A DNA stretch of 5,814 bases from Bryobacterales bacterium (GTDB lineage Bacteria > Cyanobacteriota > Vampirovibrionia > Obscuribacterales > Obscuribacteraceae): assembly GCA_903970295.1 (NCBI GenBank), contig CAJCHQ010000346.1:1-5814 (forward strand), written 5' to 3'. Both the position numbers and the translations under genes were made by a program. This document shows positions 1 to 3,632 of the stretch, piece by piece. The notes below the pieces were generated by a model, which ran no database searches, had not been told where the DNA came from, and worked only from the letters and a program-made list of their open reading frames with translations. The first letter of the stretch is position 1. Every line of letters begins with the position of its first letter.

Positions 1-137
1 TGAATTCAAAAATCGCCACGATACAGAAACGCGCTTGTGGCTTCAGAAACCGTGACAACTTCAAGACTGCTATCTACTTCCATTGTGGTGGACTCGACCT
101 CTACCCGGCTTCAGCCACCCACAAAAAACTCGGATGA
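1..137 (+). CDS. ISL3-family-like transposase, C-terminal fragment (5' end outside window)
   Basis: The reading frame starting at base 3 is open from the window edge to TGA at 135-137 and gives 44 residues. It contains the run [20 protein letters not shown] followed by GLDLYP. This resembles the C-terminal end of ISL3-type (IS204/IS1001/IS1165) DDE transposases, where an RGFR-x(3)-NF(R/K)-x-AI(Y/L)F-x-CG-x-LDL pattern is common. The catalytic D, D and E residues would lie upstream and are not visible, so activity cannot be judged. The gene converges on the integrase gene; the two stop codons are only 8 bp apart. The family call is from memory of the C-terminal pattern and was not searched. 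A related DDE family is the main alternative. Confidence 0.65.
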   Translation, partial: NSKIATIQKRACGFRNRDNFKTAIYFHCGGLDLYPASATHKKLG

Positions 138-140
138 ATC
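1..140 (+). mobile_element. Right end of an insertion sequence (probable ISL3 family)
   Basis: The transposase fragment runs to base 137, and the AT-rich stretch at 141-149 follows at once. In ISL3-type elements the terminal inverted repeat usually begins at or just inside the end of the transposase gene, so the IS boundary is probably near 137-142. The candidate terminal repeat is about 113-140. The matching left repeat and any target duplication lie outside the window. If correct, the IS inserted next to, or into, the last codons of the integrase gene. Confidence 0.4.
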
Positions 141-145
141 TATTT

Positions 146-1369
146 TTAAGGCACAAAACTCAAGTCAATCTCACTGACGGTAGATTCTGGCTGCGTACCT
201 TTTCCAACTTCAGCGGCTTCAAGCATCGCTTTCGTTGCAATAGCCATCGAATTGCGAACTGGATCAAGACTTACTCTGGCATAAATTGCTGTGGTTTGAA
301 CTGATTTATGATTCAATGATCTTCCGATGACCGACAGACTCGCTCCGGTTTGCGCCTGCCACGATCCCATCGTGCGTCTCAAATCATGGATTCTCAAATT
401 ACCGATGCCAGCGTCTTCAAGAATGCGTTGCCATCCGCGCTTCGGCTCCTGTAAATGCCCTGTTTTGCCCTCGCCCGGAAAGACATATTCGCTTTCACTT
501 GAGACTTTACGCGCTTCTAGAATTTCAATCACTTCAGCGCCGAGCGGAATGATCTGGTGAGTACCATTTTTCGTTTCGGGTATGCGCCATTCTTCACGCT
601 CCCAACTGATTTGTGACCACTGCATCTCCAAGACATTCTGTCGCCGCGCGCCGGTCAACAAACTAACCAGAACAAAGTCTCGGATAATGGCATTTTCTTC
701 TTTATTTACAGCTTCGATAAAGCGTGGAAATTCATCACCTTGCAGAAAACGGTCACGACTCTTCTCGCGATTCTTTTTTATACCGCGACATGGATTATTC
801 CCATCCCAGATGCCCCACTCAATCGCCTTTCCATAAACACTACTAACCAGTGCCAGTACGCGATTGGCTGTCGGTTTGGTCGTTGCACTGATCTTCAGAA
901 ACAATTTTGAAATGTCCGCCCTGCCTATCTGCGATAGCTTTTTGCGTGCAAGATCAACGCCGGTGGTATTGTTGGACAAGTATCGATCATATTTCTGCTG
1001 ATCTTCGACTGACGTCTTTTTATTGGGCTTGCTATGCTCTTTCATATATCGATCAAATAGATCAGCAAACGTCATTTCCGTTTTATATCCGCGTTTTACC
1101 TCAGCAGGGTTTTCGCCTTTCGCGACCATGCCGCTTAATTCAGCCGCCTTCCCTCTCGCGTTTTCGATGGAAAGATCGGGATACGGTCCGATTTTTATGC
1201 GCTCTGGACGACCATTAATCTTTTTATAATACTCAAACGTCTTTTTGCCGCGGCTGCTTACACGCAAAGCAAGTCCAGACTGCTTAATGTCGTAAACATA
1301 AAACTGACCATTGTCAGGAATTACAAGAGAATCCAATATTGCTTTTGTGAAACCAATCTTTTTCGCCAT
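146..1369 (-). CDS. int: P4-type tyrosine recombinase / integrase (DUF4102 arm-binding domain)
   Basis: Site-specific recombinase that inserts and excises the element at a tRNA 3' end. From the ATG at 1369 it has 407 residues, normal for P4-type integrases. The N-terminal arm-binding domain (about 5-90) begins MAKKIGFTKAILDSL and contains SGLALRV and KIGPYPDLSIENAR. A helical core-binding domain follows at about 97-185, and the catalytic domain at about 205-385. Catalytic residues visible are R242 (TGARRQNVL), K267 (likely beta-hairpin lysine), H328 and R331 (HDLRR), H354 (LNHKS) and nucleophile Y363 (AIYARV). All are present, so the enzyme should be active. The frame can be extended to an ATG at 1381 or a TTG at 1429. 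The TTG is unlikely because the 11-bp tandem repeat and probable transcription start lie there. Both ATGs have weak ribosome binding sites. The tail after Y363 ends beside the IS, so the last residues may have been altered by that insertion. Confidence 0.93.
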   Translation of the reverse strand: MAKKIGFTKAILDSLVIPDNGQFYVYDIKQSGLALRVSSRGKKTFEYYKKINGRPERIKIGPYPDLSIENARGKAAELSGMVAKGENPAEVKRGYKTEMTFADLFDRYMKEHSKPNKKTSVEDQQKYDRYLSNNTTGVDLARKKLSQIGRADISKLFLKISATTKPTANRVLALVSSVYGKAIEWGIWDGNNPCRGIKKNREKSRDRFLQGDEFPRFIEAVNKEENAIIRDFVLVSLLTGARRQNVLEMQWSQISWEREEWRIPETKNGTHQIIPLGAEVIEILEARKVSSESEYVFPGEGKTGHLQEPKRGWQRILEDAGIGNLRIHDLRRTMGSWQAQTGASLSVIGRSLNHKSVQTTAIYARVSLDPVRNSMAIATKAMLEAAEVGKGTQPESTVSEIDLSFVP

Positions 1370-1391
1370 ATCCACTTTCATGTCACGATTC

Positions 1392-1413
1392 TTTGCTACC
1401 GTTTTGCTACCGT
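1392..1413. repeat. Perfect 11-bp tandem repeat (2 copies), candidate integrase arm sites
   Basis: TTTGCTACCGT occurs at 1392-1402 and again immediately at 1403-1413, with no mismatch. It lies in the integrase leader, just upstream of the likely ATG starts. Short direct repeats close to int are the usual form of arm-type sites bound by the DUF4102-like N-terminal domain or by an excisionase. The binding role is inferred from position. Confidence 0.55.
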
Positions 1414-1417
1414 AGCG

Positions 1418-1532
1418 ATTAATTTGCAATCATGATCATGATATTGGGAAAACGAGATAAAATCAATTAAGTCATTGATTTTAAAGGATTTTTATATTCT
1501 CAGATACTTCCAATAAAGTATATTAATTTGCA
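1418..1532. repeat. 11-bp direct repeat pair flanking the int promoter
   Basis: ATTAATTTGCA occurs at 1418-1428 and again at 1522-1532, one copy on each side of the predicted integrase promoter. Such AT-rich spaced repeats could be protein sites used in attachment-site assembly or autoregulation. Chance is possible because the region is AT-rich. Confidence 0.35.
1438..1466 (-). promoter_or_regulatory. Candidate sigma-70 promoter of int with overlapping dyads
   Basis: On the minus strand, TTGATT (1466-1461) and TATCAT (1443-1438) are separated by exactly 17 bp and match the -35 and -10 consensus at 4 and 5 of 6 positions. Transcription would begin near 1431, leaving a leader of about 50-60 nt before ATG 1381 or 1369. 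The -35 lies inside a 9-bp-arm inverted repeat (1458-1466 with 1475-1483). The -10 overlaps the 10-bp palindrome CATGATCATG (1431-1440). Both are plausible operators for a repressor or for integrase itself. Confidence 0.5.
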
Positions 1533-1552
1533 TTAATAATGCGCACCGCGTT

Positions 1553-1597
1553 CTTTTAATCCGTTGGTCGCAGGTTCGAGTCCCGCACGGCCTACCA
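1553..1597 (+). other. Attachment-site core: 3' fragment of tRNA-Lys(UUU), not a complete tRNA
   Basis: The sequence reads as the 3' half of a tRNA. It has an anticodon loop CTTTTAA (1553-1559; anticodon TTT, lysine), a variable-region stretch TTGGTC, a T arm with GGTTCGAGTC, an acceptor 3' strand ACGGCCT, discriminator A and encoded CCA (1595-1597). No D arm or 5' acceptor strand complementary to ACGGCCT is found upstream. The five bases before the loop do not pair properly with those after it, so homology starts at the loop. The T stem holds one A-C mismatch, suggesting drift. P4-type integrases commonly use the anticodon-loop-to-CCA segment, so this is the probable crossover region. Confidence 0.75.
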
Positions 1598-1612
1598 GAA
1601 TTAAAGTAGTAA

Positions 1613-1654
1613 AAACAAAGGGTTGCATGAGAGATCATGTGACCCTTTTGTTTT
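1613..1654 (+). terminator. Rho-independent terminator following the tRNA fragment
   Basis: The arms GGGTTGCATG (1619-1628) and CATGTGACCC (1635-1644) form a 10-bp stem including two G-U pairs, with loop AGAGAT. An A-rich tract (AAACAAA) lies before it and TTTTGTTTT after it. These also pair, so the structure can work in both directions. It starts about 16 bases after the CCA and is most simply the terminator of the original tRNA gene. Confidence 0.75.
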
Positions 1655-2016
1655 GGGTTTTCCTCCGGGGTTACGCCGGGGTTACACTCTGGATGCATCC
1701 CCATCCATCACCATCATCAAATTGGCTTGCAAACGCAATGCCTGCCCCCCCTCAATAGTTCCATCGCTGCCACGTCGAATTTACAAAGTCAATATTAGGC
1801 TGCATGGTTGATAATCGTGCAATTCAACCGTGATATGATCGCGCTCCGCTCGGCAACAGCAATGCCATCTTTATTTATCGCCATCGATTGCAACCAATCT
1901 GATTTGCAAGCCGCCTCACCACTCGCATACGATTTTCACCATATCGTTGAACAACCACGTCAACTTCGGGAGAAGTCCCGTTACACTTGTCACGAATCGC
2001 AACCAACCCCGCACAA
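1655..2016. other. Non-coding or uncertain stretch between the tRNA fragment and the DUF6387-like gene
   Basis: No convincing gene is seen. The 10-bp direct repeat CCGGGGTTAC occurs at 1665-1674 and 1676-1685. A plus-strand ORF from TTG 1808 (or ATG 1835) ends at TGA 2018-2020 and so overlaps the ATG at 2017 in an ATGA arrangement, which can signal translational coupling. However, its protein (about 60-70 residues, rich in Q, S and H) is not recognised and has no clear ribosome binding site. Minus-strand ORFs here are short and lack initiation signals. The stretch may hold remnants of decayed genes. Confidence 0.4.
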
Positions 2017-2712
2017 ATGATGACAGCCTCGATATTTGATTCCCCACACTGGTTCAAGTTAGCGCACTACGATGGAACCAGCCTTTTGGATTTTGAAGGC
2101 TGGCGAAGCCAAATCGGAACACGAGTATTTTTGGCAGGATTACTCGATATGGGCATGAAAGAGCAATTCGACGTGCATTTTGCGCAAATCGCAAGCAGCC
2201 CATTTATGGATATCGACTTTGGAGACAATTACGTCTCGAACAAAGCCACTTATCCACTCACATTCGGCGTTGCTGAAGAAATTGTCAACACGCTCAAGCC
2301 GCATGCCCCACATCGAAAGACGAATTGCGACCAAATGCTAAGCGAGATCGGGCAAGATTCATTTGCCATGCAGGGCCATCTAACCATTGACCTCTACGCC
2401 TCCAAACGTCAGATCATCAAGAATTTCGAGGCTTGGTTAGAAATTGCAATGGAAAAGATTCCACGAGAGCGAAACCCTGGAATAACAATCGCAGTTACAA
2501 AAAGCTGGCATGATCATCAAATTCTGCCATATCAGGACTTATGGTTATGGCATCGACGCAAGAAAATTGATTTACCATCGCACCCGATCCTAACAGTTTG
2601 GTTATTCCCGAAGACCGAACACGGCAACGACAAAGTGCGCGACACGATCAAAAAAGCTGTATCTGCCTTCACCTTGACAACACTGCGGCAGCTCGCCATC
2701 GCAGCAGAATAA
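2017..2712 (+). CDS. DUF6387-like protein of unknown function
   Basis: A 231-residue soluble protein with no signal peptide or membrane segment. The N-terminal motif HWFKLAHYDG followed by DFEGWRSQIGTRV (about residues 11-36) and the C-terminal segment HDHQILPYQDLWLWHRRKKI (about 169-188), then LFP and DKVRDTIKKA, resemble the DUF6387 family. That family typically shows WF-x-L-x-x-YD near the start and a VLPYLDL-x-x-W segment plus an FP...VR-x-T segment near the end. Such proteins are common, as I recall, in accessory regions and beside integrases; no function is established that I know of. The start is uncertain: ATG 2017, ATG 2020 and an upstream TTG (1987) are all possible. None has a well-spaced ribosome binding site, though GGGAGA lies at 1968-1973. 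The position beside an island end fits cargo or an older island remnant. Confidence 0.75.
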   Translation: MMTASIFDSPHWFKLAHYDGTSLLDFEGWRSQIGTRVFLAGLLDMGMKEQFDVHFAQIASSPFMDIDFGDNYVSNKATYPLTFGVAEEIVNTLKPHAPHRKTNCDQMLSEIGQDSFAMQGHLTIDLYASKRQIIKNFEAWLEIAMEKIPRERNPGITIAVTKSWHDHQILPYQDLWLWHRRKKIDLPSHPILTVWLFPKTEHGNDKVRDTIKKAVSAFTLTTLRQLAIAAE

Positions 2713-2765
2713 AAAGATGCCAGCTCAGCCTGGCCTCACCTTCACCGATTCGATTCCCCGATCTG

Positions 2766-2792
2766 CGGGAAAATTTCTAAAATTTTCTCCCG
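2766..2792. repeat. Copy 1 of a ~28-bp hairpin-forming repeat
   Basis: GCGGGAAAATTT and AAATTTTCTCCCG form an imperfect dyad with a GC foot and AT-rich upper stem. It shares the 13-bp string AAATTTTCTCCCG (2780-2792) with the copy at 2922-2934, and both begin with GCGGG. It lies 53 bp after the DUF6387-like stop and could also act as a terminator. Confidence 0.5.
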
Positions 2793-2906
2793 GCACCAAT
2801 CTGTTGTGCTGCTTTACATTTCACATATGCCGGGGCTTCCCGGTGTTTTCCCAATTTAGCACGTCCGTTTTTCCATCAGTAAATATCGTTGCACACCAAG
2901 TCCTTC

Positions 2907-2934
2907 GCGGGGAAAAAGTTGAAATTTTCTCCCG
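2907..2934. repeat. Copy 2 of the ~28-bp hairpin-forming repeat
   Basis: GCGGGGAAAA pairs with TTTTCTCCCG with a one-base bulge, loop about AGTTGAAA. It is the same orientation and overall design as the copy at 2766-2792, with differences concentrated in the loop. This suggests a duplicated structured element rather than one chance dyad. Confidence 0.5.
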
Positions 2935-3002
2935 CCATCGACTTTCGCTTGAAATATAAAATTTGATTCAAGTCGGTATTTTCCGGCACATAGGAAAGAG
3001 AA

Positions 3003-3131
3003 ATGCTACAAGCCCAAAGCTCAAACACGATCAAGTCGAAGAAACATAACCAACAAGCAGATACGCCAGATGCTCAACGCCTACTCAGCACCAAGCAGTG
3101 GGAGCAAGGAAGCTGCGATCCATTTTCGTGA
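3003..3131 (+). CDS. Possible 42-residue ORF with good ribosome binding site, overlapping the next ORF
   Basis: AGGAAAGAG (2992-3000) is placed correctly for ATG 3003. The frame runs to TGA 3129-3131 and overlaps the 85-residue ORF in a different frame. The peptide is polar and low in structure (MLQAQSSNTIKSKKHNQQ at its start) and is not recognised. It may be a true short leader, or the displaced start of the downstream ORF after a one-base indel. I think the second is more likely. Confidence 0.25.
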   Translation: MLQAQSSNTIKSKKHNQQADTPDAQRLLSTKQWEQGSCDPFS

Positions 3132-3327
3132 CGCGCTCAGCTCGGCAGGCTTCAATGGCGCGTATGCTTTTGTGAAAAGTGCAGATGGGAAGTCAGCTCA
3201 GATTTATGGTGCGTCCTATGAGTTCGACCACCTGTTCATCTCCAAACCATTCCCCATCAAGGCCGACAATACCATCGATATGAAGCGCATGTCGAAGGCG
3301 CTGTGCGAAGTCAGCAAGGATATGTGA
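3070..3327 (+). CDS. Small hypothetical protein, possibly with a frameshifted 5' end
   Basis: An 85-residue ORF with protein-like composition: a charged N-terminal helix (SKEAAIHFRDALSSAGF), then a beta-like middle and the segment DHLFISKPFPI. No family is recognised, and there is no signal peptide or membrane segment. Codon use is regular with a GC-leaning third position, so it looks genuinely coding. ATG 3070 has no ribosome binding site. The frame is open back to 2959 and reads like protein there (RRNITNKQIRQM just before the ATG) but has no start codon. A good ribosome binding site AGGAAAGAG with ATG 3003 lies upstream in another frame. Either translation starts weakly at 3070 or a one-base indel near 3006 has separated the real start from the body. 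Confidence 0.5.
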   Translation: MLNAYSAPSSGSKEAAIHFRDALSSAGFNGAYAFVKSADGKSAQIYGASYEFDHLFISKPFPIKADNTIDMKRMSKALCEVSKDM

Positions 3328-3330
3328 AAG

Positions 3331-3356
3331 AATTTCGCGAAGACCGGCACGAAATT
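3331..3356. terminator. Weak hairpin in the convergent gap, possible bidirectional terminator
   Basis: AATTTCG (3331-3337) and CGAAATT (3350-3356) pair around a 12-nt loop. They lie between the plus-strand ORF ending at 3327 and the minus-strand gene ending at 3369. The position suits a shared terminator, but the stem is AT-rich and the T tract poor. Confidence 0.3.
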
Positions 3357-3368
3357 TTCAAATCCAGC

Positions 3369-3590
3369 TTAGTTTAGCACCCTCAAATCAGACGCCGCCA
3401 TGATCGATAGTAGTCCCGCAGCTATCCATACGATACAGGCAGCAATGATCGCTTTACCGATCGGATACCGTCTGTAGCGTATGGCGTACATCAGAATAAC
3501 AACCAAGGCAGGAATGGCAAGTATCCGGAATTTCGTCAACGAAATTCCGGCATCAACGGTCAGGGTAAGAAGAATGCGTCCTAAATCCAT
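3369..3590 (-). CDS. Small two-helix inner-membrane protein, unknown function
   Basis: A 73-residue protein with two hydrophobic segments, residues about 22-38 (RILAIPALVVILMYAIR) and about 45-65 (GKAIIAACIVWIAAGLLSIM). They are joined by a basic turn, RYRRYP. By the positive-inside rule the turn faces the cytoplasm and both ends face the periplasm. No family is recognised. It starts 42 bp after the stop of the Asp-box gene on the same strand, so the two are probably co-transcribed. No strong ribosome binding site is seen before the ATG; the leader ends GAAACCCGC. A perfect inverted repeat (3525-3550) lies inside codons 14-22. It could assist, anchor or protect against the upstream protein, but nothing in the sequence decides this. 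Confidence 0.65.
   Translation of the reverse strand: MDLGRILLTLTVDAGISLTKFRILAIPALVVILMYAIRYRRYPIGKAIIAACIVWIAAGLLSIMAASDLRVLN
3525..3550. repeat. Perfect 12-bp-arm inverted repeat inside the small membrane gene
   Basis: CCGGAATTTCGT (3525-3536) and ACGAAATTCCGG (3539-3550) are exact reverse complements separated by two bases. As RNA this gives an 11-bp stem with a four-base loop. It falls about 40-65 nt into the coding sequence on the minus strand. Its inner AATTTCG/CGAAATT halves also appear in the hairpin at 3331-3356. Confidence 0.8.
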
Positions 3591-3632
3591 GCGGGTTTCA
3601 GTGTCTGTTTTGCGTACGATGGCAATCCGTTA

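Larger units (their letters stand above)
1..1597. mobile_element. End of an integrative element or genomic island bounded by a tRNA-Lys attachment site
   Basis: Three things coincide: an IS end, a P4-type tyrosine integrase, and a 3' tRNA fragment lying upstream of the integrase promoter. This is the standard layout of the end of an island integrated at a tRNA gene. The element extends left out of the window. Because the fragment's CCA end faces right and is followed by a terminator, the right flank is taken to be the original DNA downstream of the tRNA. The intact tRNA-Lys would then lie at the far left end. The cargo is not visible, apart from the IS. Confidence 0.55.
2713..3002. other. Intergenic stretch with two related hairpins, no gene seen
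   Basis: No reading frame here looks coding. Two related imperfect dyads occur (2766-2792 and 2907-2934; listed separately). Between them is a short GC-rich hairpin, CCGGG-gctt-CCCGG (2830-2843), followed by TGTTTT, which could terminate rightward transcription weakly. An inverted pair CTTGAA/TTCAAG (2949-2954, 2967-2972) lies just upstream of the small ORF and may be regulatory. Confidence 0.5.

Noticed and set aside
907..1229. Plus-strand ORFs opposite the integrase
   Set aside because: They are shadows of a clearly coding minus-strand gene; composition is rich in C, S, R and W with no initiation signals.
1370..1429. 20-residue N-terminal extension of the integrase from TTG 1429
   Set aside because: The extension encodes the tandem repeat, starts at the predicted transcription start and does not look like the normal start of this family, which fits MAKK at 1369.
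1541..1597. Complete tRNA gene
   Set aside because: There is no D arm and no 5' acceptor strand matching ACGGCCT in the 80 bases upstream, and the anticodon stem does not pair.
1492..1704. Minus-strand ORF of 70 codons
   Set aside because: It is antisense to the tRNA fragment and terminator, with no recognisable protein. The open frame is an accident of structured RNA sequence.
1795..1884. Minus-strand 29-codon ORF starting at ATG 1884
   Set aside because: It looks mildly protein-like but is very short, unrecognised and has no ribosome binding site.
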